Below are positions 34,831 to 43,967 of a DNA stretch of 64,000 nt, in pieces (the stretch's first letter is position 1; every line of letters begins with the position of its first letter). The stretch comes from an uncultured Dehalococcoidia bacterium (GTDB taxonomy: Bacteria > Chloroflexota > Dehalococcoidia > Lucifugimonadales > UBA3495), in contig OX638345.1 in assembly GCA_951813535.1 (NCBI GenBank), positions 3,278,608-3,342,607 on the forward strand, given 5' to 3'. The position numbers were made by a program, and so were the translations under genes. The notes beneath the pieces were generated by a model, which saw nothing but the letters and a program-made list of their open reading frames with translations, was not told where the DNA came from and searched no databases.

Positions 34831-34966
34831 TTCAGACCGCCGATTTCGTCGGGTGCAACCGGATGGCCAATCGTCCCAAAGGCCGCGATCAGGGACCCGC
34901 GCCGGCACCTCTCCCCGCGGTGAAATACCACGGGCGCCTGGCGATTGGATCCGGCGACGCAGACCG

Positions 34967-37618
34967 TCAGTCCTCCGGGCGGCGCGCCTGCTCCTGCAGC
35001 TCGTAAAGCTTGTTGATCGCCTCCAAAGGCGTGAGGTTTGACACGTCCATTCCCAGCAATGCTTCGGCGAGGTGTTCATCGCCGGACGGGAACAGTGGCA
35101 ACGCCAGTTGAGAGGATGGGGCCGTTTTGCGCCGTTCACCCCGGCCTGTCCCCATGCTCGATCCGCGATCCTGCTCCAGGTGCGTGAGTAATTCCTGCGC
35201 GCGGCTCACCACGGAGGCCGGCATCCCGGCCAGCATCGCCACGTGCACCCCGTATGATCGATCCGCTCCGCCCGGCACGATCCGGCGCAGGAACGCGATC
35301 CGACCGTCTTCCTCCGACACCGCGACGCTGTAGTTGCGGACGCCCGGCAGCGTGGATGCCAGTTCAGTCAACTCGTGGTAATGAGTCGCGAACAGGGTCT
35401 TGCACCCCAGCCGGGGATTGTTGTGCAGGTGCTCGACCACCGCCCGGGCGATTGATAGCCCATCGTAGGTGCTGGTCCCTCTGCCGATCTCGTCGAGGAC
35501 TACCAACGACCGCCAGGAGGCCTGGTTGAGAATGGCAGCGGTTTCGACCATCTCAACCATGAAGGTTGATTGCCCGGTGGCCAGATCGTCCTGGAGACCG
35601 ACACGGGTAAAGATGCGGTCCACCAGGCCAATGGTCGCGGATGACGCCGGTACGAAGCTGCCCACCTGGGCCATCAGAACGATAATCGCCACCTGCCGGA
35701 TGTAGGTGGACTTGCCGGCCATGTTGGGACCGGTGATGAGCATGATCTGGGCGTCGTCGGAGTCCAGCGCCGCGTCATTGGGCACGAACGCTCCTGATCC
35801 CAGCACCCGCTCCACCACCGGATGCCGGCCGTCGGTGACGCGGATGGCAACCCCGTCGTTCAACTCGGGCCGTACGTATCCGTGGCGCACGGCCACGTCC
35901 GCAAGCCCCGCAAACACGTCCGCCCGGGCAATCGCCGAGGCCAATCGGGATACTGTCGGGCCGTGATCGGCGATCTGGCGGCAGACTTGTCGGTAGAGGC
36001 TGCGCTCCAGTTCCTCCAGCTTTTCGCGCGCGTCGAGCGCCTGGCTCTCGAATTCCTTGAGCTCAGGGGTGATGTATCGTTCTCCCCCCGTGAGGGTCTG
36101 TCGCCGCTGGTAGTATTCAGGCACCGCGTCGAGATTGGATTTGCTGATCTCGATGTAGTAACCGAATACCTGGTTGAAGCCGACCTTCAGATTGCGGATG
36201 CCCGTGCGTTCCCGTTCCTCTGCTTCAAGACCAGCGATGAAACCCCGGGCGTCCCGGGACAGGCCGCGAGTACGGTCCAGTTCCGGGGAAAATCCGGGAC
36301 GAATCACTCCGCCCTCTCCAACGGAACCCGACGGTTCCGCCTCGATGGCCTGCTCAATCAAGGCCACCACGTCGGGGATCGACCGCAGATCGCCGGCAAG
36401 CCATGCCACCTGCGGAACCTCGTCGCGGGATAGCATGGCGCCAAGTTCCGCCGCAGCTTCCACGCTCCGCTTCAATGCCAGCAGATCCCGGGGAGACGCC
36501 GTATTTGTCTGCACCCGGCTGAGAATGCGTTCCAGATCGGAGATGTGCGCCAGCGCCGAAGCCGCTTCGTCGCGCCGGAAAGCGTCGTCGTGAAAGAACT
36601 GCACCGCGTCCAACCGGCGTTCAAGTCGTTGCAAGTCCAGCAACGGTTGTCCCAACCATTTGCGGAGTAGTCGTGCGCCCATCGAGGTTCGCGTGCCATC
36701 CAGCGCGTTCAGCAGGGACATATCACTACTGTCCCATCTTCCGGCGGCGAAGAGCTCCAGGTTCCGCCGGGTTTGAGGGTCGAGGGTCATGTACGTTGCC
36801 GTACTGTAAACGGAGGGCGGCGACAACGCCGGACGTTCGCCCTGCCAGGTGTACCGCAGATATTCCAGGATCGCGCCGGCCGCCCGAACCGCCAATGGCT
36901 CGATCGGCGTGTCGTTGGACTCCAGGCCGTAGGCTTCCAGCGACAGCACCTCGTAGTAGTCCAGCAGGGTGCGCCGGGCCGCGTCAAGACCGAAAGCCGC
37001 GTTATCCAGCTGGGTGACGGATACTGCTTCGCCAAGTCCGCCCCCTAAGGTAACGAAGTCCTGAAACCCGTCTCGATCGGGAACCAGGATCTCCGACGGT
37101 CGCAGCCGGGCCAATTCCAGGAGCAGTTGATCCTCCGGCACCTGACAAACGCCGAATTCGCCGGTGGTAACGTCCACGTACGCCAACCCGGCTTGGCCCT
37201 CGCTGACGCAGGCCGCGACCAGGTAGTTGTTGGCCTGATTGTCCAGCAGCGCGGCCTCAATGACCGTGCCCGGCGTCACCACCCGGACTACCCCGCGCTC
37301 GACCAAACCTTTGGACGTTGCCGGGTCACTCAGTTGCTCGCAGATTGCCACCTTGTGGCCCTGCTTGATGAGCCGAGCCAGGTTGGCTTCCAACGAAACG
37401 GCCGGCACCCCGGCCATCGGAACGCGAGTATCCTTTCCCATGGTCCGGGAGGTGAGAGCGATTTCCAGCGCTGACGAAAGGGTGTGGGCGTCGTCGTCGA
37501 AGCATTCGTAGAAATCGCCCATGCGGAACAGCACCACGGCGTCCGGGTATGAGTGTTTGATGGTCAGGTACTGCCGACGGACCGGCGTCAGGCGCGCACC
37601 ACCCAGCATTGTAGACAT
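34967..37618 (-). CDS. mutS: DNA mismatch repair protein MutS
   Basis: 883 residues, standard length. It recognises mismatches and signals repair with MutL. The mismatch-binding Phe-x-Glu is in GDFYECF (residues 34-40). The ATPase has GPNMAGKST (Walker A), VVLDEIGRGTSTYDG (Walker B/signature), and FATHYHEL (H-loop region). The C-terminal dimer region is included. It begins near MSTMLGGARLTPVRRQYL; an ATG three codons further in is also possible. MutL is not in this window. Confidence 0.97.
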   Translation of the reverse strand: MSTMLGGARLTPVRRQYLTIKHSYPDAVVLFRMGDFYECFDDDAHTLSSALEIALTSRTMGKDTRVPMAGVPAVSLEANLARLIKQGHKVAICEQLSDPATSKGLVERGVVRVVTPGTVIEAALLDNQANNYLVAACVSEGQAGLAYVDVTTGEFGVCQVPEDQLLLELARLRPSEILVPDRDGFQDFVTLGGGLGEAVSVTQLDNAAFGLDAARRTLLDYYEVLSLEAYGLESNDTPIEPLAVRAAGAILEYLRYTWQGERPALSPPSVYSTATYMTLDPQTRRNLELFAAGRWDSSDMSLLNALDGTRTSMGARLLRKWLGQPLLDLQRLERRLDAVQFFHDDAFRRDEAASALAHISDLERILSRVQTNTASPRDLLALKRSVEAAAELGAMLSRDEVPQVAWLAGDLRSIPDVVALIEQAIEAEPSGSVGEGGVIRPGFSPELDRTRGLSRDARGFIAGLEAEERERTGIRNLKVGFNQVFGYYIEISKSNLDAVPEYYQRRQTLTGGERYITPELKEFESQALDAREKLEELERSLYRQVCRQIADHGPTVSRLASAIARADVFAGLADVAVRHGYVRPELNDGVAIRVTDGRHPVVERVLGSGAFVPNDAALDSDDAQIMLITGPNMAGKSTYIRQVAIIVLMAQVGSFVPASSATIGLVDRIFTRVGLQDDLATGQSTFMVEMVETAAILNQASWRSLVVLDEIGRGTSTYDGLSIARAVVEHLHNNPRLGCKTLFATHYHELTELASTLPGVRNYSVAVSEEDGRIAFLRRIVPGGADRSYGVHVAMLAGMPASVVSRAQELLTHLEQDRGSSMGTGRGERRKTAPSSQLALPLFPSGDEHLAEALLGMDVSNLTPLEAINKLYELQEQARRPED

Positions 37619-37945
37619 GACGCGATTTTATCCCATGGGGCGATGCGCCGGTGGCTTGACCCGGCGCGAAGAACCCGTCAGGGACTGCTCCGTAACGCCG
37701 GGGATGTGGATCAAAGCAGCCAACGCGTCGCGCATCCCGGTATCCGATTCGCGGCCACATCCGCGCCAACGGGACGGCCGGCGAGAAAATTGTAGTGACT
37801 TTTATGACTATTCATAAAAAACTGGGCAAGATGCGAAACAGGCGCAGTGTGCGCCCATATGACATTCGTGTATGATTGCGCCATCGCATCATCCGCCAGC
37901 CTCGCTCCGCAACGACGCTGGCGAATAACAACGGGAAGAGAGGAT

Positions 37946-38182
37946 ATGGCAACGCAGCGAATCAGAAAGACCAAGTTAATGCGCAGCGTGGAAGAAAAAC
38001 ACGGGAGGCAATTGGAAAGCCTGGTGCCCGACTTGGTCAATGAAATGGGAATGAGCCGCGCAGCCTCCCATCTAGGGGTCAGTCCCGCAACCCTCGGATA
38101 CTGGATGTTGAAAATGGGAATCCAATACCGCCGCGTCGCGCTGGCAGACGGTGAGACTATCGAGGTTCGGCGTCAGGGTTAA
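37946..38182 (+). CDS. small helix-turn-helix protein
   Basis: 78 residues from an ATG preceded by GAGAGGAT. The N-terminus is basic (RIRKTKLMRSVEEKHGR), followed by helix-turn-helix text MGMSRAASHLGVSPATLGYWMLKMGI. It looks like a small DNA-binding regulator or a transposase-type N-terminal HTH standing alone. The 3' end overlaps the convergent cupin gene by 26 bp. No partner is obvious. Confidence 0.75.
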   Translation: MATQRIRKTKLMRSVEEKHGRQLESLVPDLVNEMGMSRAASHLGVSPATLGYWMLKMGIQYRRVALADGETIEVRRQG

Positions 38183-38633
38183 CTCTGGGCGGCTCCAGGG
38201 TGGGCTCGCCCAGCCCGCCTTCCGGCACTTCCACCGCCTCATCCATGCCCGGCCATGCGGGTGTGGTCACGCAGACGAACTGCAATTCTGAACCAAGGCC
38301 GGCCCGAAACTGGAATGCCCAACCCGTCGGGATAATGAGGGCCTCCCCGGCAGTCACCGGCACCGGCGGGACTCGCGAAACCGGTATTCCCGGAGGGCAA
38401 CGCCAGACCTCCCCGGCCCCGGAAAGCACGTACCAAGCTTCCTCAACAGTGCGGTGACGCACTGGACGGCTGACCTCCCCGGCGCCGATCGTGACCTCGA
38501 CCATACTGCACCGTGTAGCCCCGTGCTCGTCGGTCAGCAAGAGCCGAACCCGGGAACCATCCGGGGCAACGATCACATCACCGGAATTTCGCCCCACCGG
38601 CGGGGCGGCTACCGGCCTGGTTTCTTCGGTCAT
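38157..38633 (-). CDS. cupin domain protein
   Basis: 158 residues of one cupin barrel: VRHRTVEEAWYVLSGAGEVW matches motif 1 (G-x5-HxH-x3,4-E-x6-G, with H and E ligands reduced to RHR..EE), and motif 2 is AGEALIIPTGWAFQFRA. The metal set is partly substituted, so it may bind metal weakly or not at all. Function of the family ranges from sugar epimerases to dioxygenases and sensors; none is indicated here. Confidence 0.85.
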   Translation of the reverse strand: MTEETRPVAAPPVGRNSGDVIVAPDGSRVRLLLTDEHGATRCSMVEVTIGAGEVSRPVRHRTVEEAWYVLSGAGEVWRCPPGIPVSRVPPVPVTAGEALIIPTGWAFQFRAGLGSELQFVCVTTPAWPGMDEAVEVPEGGLGEPTLEPPRVNPDAEPR

Positions 38634-38660
38634 GTTTCCGAATAGGATATGGGCGTTCTA

Positions 38661-39476
38661 TCAGGCTGACTGAGGTTTGCGGCCTTTCCGAGCCAGAAAG
38701 TCCGAGAACCCTTCCTCCACCGAGAGACCCTTAAAGCGGTCGGTTCGGCCCTCGATCTCGTTCCGGTATTGCTGTTCGATGGGCAGCCCGGAATGTTCCA
38801 GCAGCAACTGCTTGATATTCGCCAACCCTTCGACCCGGTTGCGGGCGATTCCGGCAGCTATCTCCAGCGTCCGGTCCATGAGTTCTTCAGAGGGGACCAA
38901 GTGATTGATGAGCCCCATGTGGTACGCCTCTTCGGCAAAAACTTCGCGACCGCTGAGCAACAGTTCCTTGGCCCGGTGGATGCCCACCAGTTGCGGAAGG
39001 CTCCAGGTCGCGTTCATCTGGCCGTAGTTCACCGCGAGGAACCGGAAACTGCTCTTTTCGCATCCCACCAGGAAATCTAGGCTGGTCGCCAGCACCGTGC
39101 CGCCGCCGTAGCAAAGCCCGTTCACCGCTCCGATGATTGGCTTGCTGCTGGTGTGCAGGTGCCAGGTGTATTGGGCGCGCTCAGCCTGACCGGCGTCGCG
39201 CTGTTCGGGCGAAAATTCACGGTTCTCGTGGATGTCCGCGCCGGCGGAAAATGCGCGTTCGCCGGCGCCGGTAATGATCACCGCGCCGACGCTGTCGTCC
39301 GCTTCATAATCGGTGATGGCCTGGTCCAGTTCGCGCACCAATTGGAGATTGAGAGCGTTCAGAACTTCGGGGCGGTTCAACGTGACCACGCCGATATGGG
39401 TTTCGACTTCGTTCCGGCCCATCATCGCGGGGCGCATCACTGTTTCGGTGTTGATGCACGAGTAGGTGGTGACCAT
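38661..39476 (-). CDS. enoyl-CoA hydratase/isomerase family protein
   Basis: 271 residues from the ATG at 39476 (GAGGA 5 bases upstream; the open frame runs much further but includes the promoter). The crotonase fold is recognisable: IGVVTLNRPEVLNALNLQ, GAGERAFSAGADIHE (oxyanion loop), and GAVNGLCYGGGTVLA. The two catalytic Glu positions of classical hydratases are not both obvious (CYGGGTVLATSLDF), so it may be an isomerase or another crotonase. It opposes the hydantoinase gene. Confidence 0.92.
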   Translation of the reverse strand: MVTTYSCINTETVMRPAMMGRNEVETHIGVVTLNRPEVLNALNLQLVRELDQAITDYEADDSVGAVIITGAGERAFSAGADIHENREFSPEQRDAGQAERAQYTWHLHTSSKPIIGAVNGLCYGGGTVLATSLDFLVGCEKSSFRFLAVNYGQMNATWSLPQLVGIHRAKELLLSGREVFAEEAYHMGLINHLVPSEELMDRTLEIAAGIARNRVEGLANIKQLLLEHSGLPIEQQYRNEIEGRTDRFKGLSVEEGFSDFLARKGRKPQSA

Positions 39477-39531
39477 GGTGGAGTCCTCGCCGTACGGGAG
39501 ATTTAGCCGCGAACCACGATGCGGCGCGCCT

Positions 39532-39561
39532 ATTATAGCGGGGCCATCGACAGCCCGCCAA
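39532..39561 (-). promoter_or_regulatory. promoter of the enoyl-CoA hydratase gene
   Basis: Minus strand: TTGGCG (39561-39556), 18 bases, TATAAT (39537-39532), about 50 bases before the ATG at 39476. Confidence 0.65.
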
Positions 39562-39840
39562 TTTGATCCAACGCCCTGGCGCCGCGCACGACCCCTGGGA
39601 ACGCCGGAAACACGCGACCAGCCTTCCGGGTGGCTGTCCCCCGACCTGACTCTGCGAATTTCCTCCCGGCGACCGCTGACGAGTCCGCCCGGAAATACCG
39701 GGCCAATATCCCGGCCGGACCACGGCGACTGGGGCGTCACCGATCCAATCGATGTAACGAGGTTTTGCGCTATACTGGCGCCGCCTTGCCGGTCCGATCC
39801 GACACCCCTTGCCGGCTCACGGCTTATACGGAGGGAAATT

Positions 39841-41265
39841 ATGCTGGACTTGATCATTCGAGGCGGCCAGGTCGTCACGCCCTGGGGCGTGGGCGACTGG
39901 GACGTGTGCATCCAGGGCGAGAAAATCGTCGCCATCACCGCGCCCAACACTATGACCGACGACGTCGGCCGGGTCATTGACGCCACCGGAAAGATCGTAG
40001 TTCCGGGCGGCATCGAGCCCCACGCGCACATCGACGCGCCCATCATGGGCCCCGGAAATCTGCGCACCGCGCCGCCGGAGCAGGTCAGCCGGGCCGCCCT
40101 TTTCGGGGGCACGACCACCCTGATGGACTTCGCCATCCATCACCCCGGCAACACCATCGACGAAGCCATCCAGGAGCGGAACAACTCCTGGCGCGGCAAC
40201 TCCTACGCGGACTATGCCCACCACCTGATGCTGCTCGGCGAGATCCCCCAGCGCACGCTGGAATCGCTCCACGAGTACATTGAGGGAGGCTGGGCCAGCG
40301 TCAAAATCTTTACGACCAACATCCGCCCGCCCGAAATGTCCGGCGAGCCTCGCAAGGTCGGTATGGGACACCTCCACGACTTGATGGAGGTCATCCAGCG
40401 CAACGACGCCATGCTCCTCGTCCACTCGGAAGACGACGACATGGTGCAGTACATGTACGAGAAGCTCCAGCGCGAGGAACGGAACGAGTGGTGGAACATG
40501 CCCCAGGTCCACAGCAACGAGTCGGAGGACGTGTCCTTCCGGCGGGTGCTGCGCGTCGCGGAGTGGACCGGCTCCCCCGTCTACTTCGTTCACGTGAGCG
40601 CCCGCGAGGGCATCAACGCCATCGGCGAAGCCCGCAACAAGGGCATGGCGATCTATGGCGAAACGCTCCACAACTACGCCTGCTTCAACGCCAACAACTA
40701 TAAGGAAGAGAACGGGATGAAGTACCACACGTACCCGTCCCTCAAGTCGCCGGAAGACGCTGCCATGTTGTGGAAGGGCATCGCCTGGGGCGGCCTGCAC
40801 ACCATGGCCACGGACGAGTATTGCACCGACTGGAACCTCAAGATCGCCGGCAAGACCGTACGTGACGTCACCGGAGGCCACAACGGAGCCGAGACCCGCG
40901 TCGGCATCACCTACAGCGAAGGCGTATCCAAGCGCGGCATGTCCCTACAGCGGTTTGTGGACGTAACTTCCGCCAACGCCGCCCGCATCTTTGGCCTCTA
41001 TCCCCGCAAGGGGGCGCTGGCGCCCGGCAGCGACGCCGACATTACGCTCATCGACCCCTCGATCAAGAAGCGGTTGACGATGGACGATTTCCACATCAGC
41101 GACTACAGCATCTGGGAGGATTTTGAGATCGAAGGCTGGCCCGTGATGACGATCATGCGAGGCACGGTCGCTGTGGAGAACGGACAATTGGCGGCCCCGG
41201 CGGGTCATGGCCAGTGGATCCCGCGCAAGGTTGACCGGGAGGTCACCAACCGGCCGATTGGCTAG
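39841..41265 (+). CDS. dihydropyrimidinase/hydantoinase-type amidohydrolase
   Basis: 474 residues from the ATG at 39841, preceded by GGAGGG. The binuclear metal centre is complete: HAH at 61/63, carboxylated Lys 155 (WASVKIF), His 195 (LLVHSEDD), His 251 (VHVSAREG) and Asp 325 (MATDEYC). These enzymes hydrolyse cyclic amides such as hydantoins and dihydropyrimidines. Compared with allantoinases the Asp loop (ATDEYCT) is unusual; hydantoinases have GSDHCPF. The next gene is a zinc dehydrogenase. Confidence 0.92.
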   Translation: MLDLIIRGGQVVTPWGVGDWDVCIQGEKIVAITAPNTMTDDVGRVIDATGKIVVPGGIEPHAHIDAPIMGPGNLRTAPPEQVSRAALFGGTTTLMDFAIHHPGNTIDEAIQERNNSWRGNSYADYAHHLMLLGEIPQRTLESLHEYIEGGWASVKIFTTNIRPPEMSGEPRKVGMGHLHDLMEVIQRNDAMLLVHSEDDDMVQYMYEKLQREERNEWWNMPQVHSNESEDVSFRRVLRVAEWTGSPVYFVHVSAREGINAIGEARNKGMAIYGETLHNYACFNANNYKEENGMKYHTYPSLKSPEDAAMLWKGIAWGGLHTMATDEYCTDWNLKIAGKTVRDVTGGHNGAETRVGITYSEGVSKRGMSLQRFVDVTSANAARIFGLYPRKGALAPGSDADITLIDPSIKKRLTMDDFHISDYSIWEDFEIEGWPVMTIMRGTVAVENGQLAAPAGHGQWIPRKVDREVTNRPIG

Positions 41266-41371
41266 TCAGCAATCTCCCGGCCTTGTCGCTGGATCGGCCC
41301 GCATACTATGATTGCAAGGCAGTGTGTCGGTCCCACGACCTTTCGCGTTACTTCAAAGGAGCAAACCCCCA

Positions 41372-42343
41372 ATGAAAGCAGCCCAACTGGTAGCCCCCAA
41401 GCGGTGGGAGTTCACCGATGTCGACACCCCCGCACCCGCCGATGGCCAGGTCCTGGTCAAGATGGAAAGCGTCAGCGTCTGTGGGTCGGATATCCGTCAC
41501 ACCTACGGTCCGGTGCTCGATGAGTCCGAGTATCCGATGGCGCCATGCAAAGGCGCTCACGAACTCGCCGGCGTCATCGTTGAAAGCAAGACCGACGAGT
41601 TTCAGGAAGGGCAGCGCGTCATCACCATCCCCTACCCCGGCACCGGTGGTCTCTGCGAGTACGTGCTGTCCGCACCGGGCCGCCTGGCGCTGTTGCCTGA
41701 CGAGGGCGGGCTGGATGAATGGGTCATGTGCCAGCCTCCGGGAACCGTGCTTTATTCCTGTCGCCAGATGGGCAGCCCACTACAGCAGAGCATCCTGATC
41801 TTCGGCCAGGGCAGTATCGGCCTCAGCTTCACTATGATCCTGTCCCGGATGGGCGCCCGCCACGTCATCGTAGTCGATCCCCTGGACTACCGTCTCGAAA
41901 AGTCCAAGCAGATGGGCTCCACCCACCGCATCAATCCCGACAAGCAGGACGTCGCCGAAGCCGTCATGGAGATCACCAAGGGCCGTGGCCCGGATGTGTG
42001 CGTCGAGGCCGCGGGTTACCCGGAACCGCTGAACGAGTGCTTCCGGCAAGTGCGTCAGTTCGGGCAGGTGATCATCTTTGGCATCCAAACTGATCATATG
42101 GTGCCGATTGAGCACAACCTCTGGATGGACAAGCAGCCGCGGATCATTCCGACCACCGGCGCTCGCAGCGGCGACCCCATCAGCCAGATCCAAGACATGG
42201 TGGACCTGAGGACTCGAGGCTGGGCCGATCCGGCCGAGCTGATCACCCATCGGGTCGGTTTCTCCGATATCCAGCAAGCGTACGACATGTACGAGCAGCG
42301 GGAAGACAACATCATCAAGGTGGTCATGGACATCAACAAGTAA
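41372..42343 (+). CDS. zinc-binding dehydrogenase (MDR), short form
   Basis: 323 residues from the ATG at 41372 (AAAGGAG 11 bases upstream). Catalytic zinc ligands are recognisable: Cys in SVCGSDIRH and His-Glu in KGAHELAG. The Rossmann part has FGQGSIGLS and VVDPLDYR. The structural-zinc lobe with four cysteines, normally after the HE motif, is missing; the chain goes directly to ITIPYPGTGGLCEYVLSAPG. NAD or NADP dependence is unclear. Possibly it works with the hydantoinase in one route. Confidence 0.9.
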   Translation: MKAAQLVAPKRWEFTDVDTPAPADGQVLVKMESVSVCGSDIRHTYGPVLDESEYPMAPCKGAHELAGVIVESKTDEFQEGQRVITIPYPGTGGLCEYVLSAPGRLALLPDEGGLDEWVMCQPPGTVLYSCRQMGSPLQQSILIFGQGSIGLSFTMILSRMGARHVIVVDPLDYRLEKSKQMGSTHRINPDKQDVAEAVMEITKGRGPDVCVEAAGYPEPLNECFRQVRQFGQVIIFGIQTDHMVPIEHNLWMDKQPRIIPTTGARSGDPISQIQDMVDLRTRGWADPAELITHRVGFSDIQQAYDMYEQREDNIIKVVMDINK

Positions 42344-42378
42344 GACGAAACTGTCCTGGGCAGGTAGCCCGGTGTTCC

Positions 42379-42402
42379 AGGGGCGGGCGAATGTCCGCCC
42401 CT
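42379..42402 (+). terminator. GC-rich hairpin after dehydrogenase gene
   Basis: AGGGGCGG (42379-42386) pairs with CCGCCCCT (42395-42402) with an 8-base loop, 36 bp after the stop of the dehydrogenase. No U-run. It shares the stem text of the hairpins at 11861, 48059, 49339 and 50317. Confidence 0.6.
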
Positions 42403-42418
42403 ACTCTCGATTGGCGCA

Positions 42419-43444
42419 TTGACCAATTCTCCGTCGACATCCGCCCTGTCGCCCGGCCAGCGCATACGGTTGGCCCGGGAGAACCTGTGTGTCGCCATGG
42501 CGTTCTACGCCGCCTCACACCGGGGATTGATCACGCCAGCGTTCGTGCCGGCCAGCACAGACGTCTACACGAGGGATGGACAGGCGATAGACGCCAGCGT
42601 CCCGTTGGAGATGTCCGACCAGCGCAGCCTGCTCCGGTGCGCCGGCAACCAGGTCCGTGCCGCTTTTGCTTTGTGCGCTTTGCAGACCCAAAGGGAACTG
42701 GACGGAGTTTCCGCAGGCCAACCGCTGGAGGAACCTGACCCCAGCTTGAGAGCCGTGCGGGCCGTTTGCTTCGTTGCCGGGCACAGCCTCGAGCGAGAAT
42801 TGCTGAACCCGACCTGGGTTGTTCCAGTGGAATACCGTCGAGCTTTCGAATGCCCGGCGATGGACCTCACCCTGGACGCATCAAGCTGGAATGGGCGGGA
42901 GGTGCGGTGGGAACACCTGGGCGGGCTGACGTCCTATCTGGACCTGATCCTGTTTGCGTCCTATTGCGTAGATGGTATGCCGGTTCCGGACGCCGCCAGC
43001 ATCGCCAAAGGCGATTACACGGCTCTGCAAAGCATGGCCTCGGCGGGTTCGGGCGCGGCAGCCGATGTGGGACCCGTAGTCCCGGGCTACGGCAGCGGAT
43101 CCGGCCGCCCCCGCCGACCCGGTCCGGCGGCATCCGGACCGGTGCCAGACTCCGGTTGGATTGCGCCGGATGGACCGCCTCAACCGGCGATAACTATAGC
43201 CTCGCAAGCCAGTGAATGCGGGCCGATAGACCATTTCGTCGCTGACGTCTGTGCAACGGGCGCCGAAGCGATGTCCCCGGCCGGCGACTTGTACGCATCG
43301 TACGCCCGCTGGTGCCTGGACCAGGGATATCTGGCACACAGCCAACGAAAGTTCGGCCTCGAGCTGAGGGCTCGCGGATACCAGCGCAAGCGCCGGGGCA
43401 AGGGAAAGCACTGGTGGCTGGGCGTGAGAGCGGCGCAGATTTAG
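42419..43444 (+). CDS. protein with P4-type primase C-terminal domain
   Basis: 341 residues from a TTG at 42419; an ATG at 42497 is the first ATG. The last ~65 residues (DLYASYARWCLDQGYLAHSQRKFGLELRARGYQRKRR then WWLGV) match the winged-helix end of P4/D5-type phage-plasmid primases. The primase and helicase parts are absent. The N-terminal 200 residues form an unknown helical domain, and a Gly/Pro-rich linker (about 205-260) joins the two. It is best described as a single protein with a domesticated phage-type DNA-binding module. Function unknown. Confidence 0.7.
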   Translation: MTNSPSTSALSPGQRIRLARENLCVAMAFYAASHRGLITPAFVPASTDVYTRDGQAIDASVPLEMSDQRSLLRCAGNQVRAAFALCALQTQRELDGVSAGQPLEEPDPSLRAVRAVCFVAGHSLERELLNPTWVVPVEYRRAFECPAMDLTLDASSWNGREVRWEHLGGLTSYLDLILFASYCVDGMPVPDAASIAKGDYTALQSMASAGSGAAADVGPVVPGYGSGSGRPRRPGPAASGPVPDSGWIAPDGPPQPAITIASQASECGPIDHFVADVCATGAEAMSPAGDLYASYARWCLDQGYLAHSQRKFGLELRARGYQRKRRGKGKHWWLGVRAAQI

Positions 43445-43588
43445 CCAAAGCCGCGCGGGTTCCAAGGCATTTGCGCTGATCGGTAACACAGTCGTTACAT
43501 TGACGCAAAATTCGCGTAACAACCGACCGCGATACTGTCTCCAACGAAACGGGCAGCGTGCCCCCACCTCAGATTGGAGACAGGAAAA

Positions 43589-43738
43589 ATGATTGCCATC
43601 GCCGCCGGAGCCGCTTTTGTAGGACTTTTCGCCCTCTGGGTCATCGTGCCTCGCTTCATCCTTCGTCGGCACGAAAAGAGCGCTCAGGTGGCATCTCCGA
43701 TGGCGCGCGAGGACTTCGCACCGCAGGCGGCCGACTAG
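43589..43738 (+). CDS. small single-pass membrane protein
   Basis: 49 residues, too short to have been listed among long frames. The start GGAGACAGGAAAA-ATG is good. MIAIAAGAAFVGLFALWVIV forms one membrane helix, followed by the positively charged RRHEK and a short soluble tail. A terminator at 43774 closes it off as a separate unit. Function unknown; such proteins often assist a larger membrane complex. Confidence 0.6.
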   Translation: MIAIAAGAAFVGLFALWVIVPRFILRRHEKSAQVASPMAREDFAPQAAD

Positions 43739-43773
43739 GCTCAAACGACCTGCAAACAACTACCGGGCAAACG

Positions 43774-43799
43774 AGCCGGGGCGTGGTCCCCGGCTTTTT
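43774..43799 (+). terminator. intrinsic terminator
   Basis: AGCCGGGG (43774-43781) with CCCCGGCT (43788-43795), 6-base loop, then TTTT. It follows the small membrane protein gene by 35 bp. Confidence 0.85.
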
Positions 43800-43805
43800 G
43801 TCGTT

Positions 43806-43823
43806 CCGGGGACCACGCCCCGG
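43806..43823. repeat. inverted copy of the terminator stem
   Basis: CCGGGGACCACGCCCCGG at 43806-43823 is the exact reverse complement of the 18-base hairpin CCGGGGCGTGGTCCCCGG at 43776-43793. Two hairpins of the same text lie head to tail within 50 bases. Confidence 0.7.
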
Positions 43824-43967
43824 CCCCTACGGCTTGGGCTTTCGATCTGCGCTTTCTCCCGCGATTGACTTTGTCCGGGGCCATCGCTAGCATTGCGACA
43901 ACCGTCCGGCCAACCCCGGCGCGAGTTTCAGTTCAGTTCGGCCACAGACTCTCAGGAGGCCACGATC

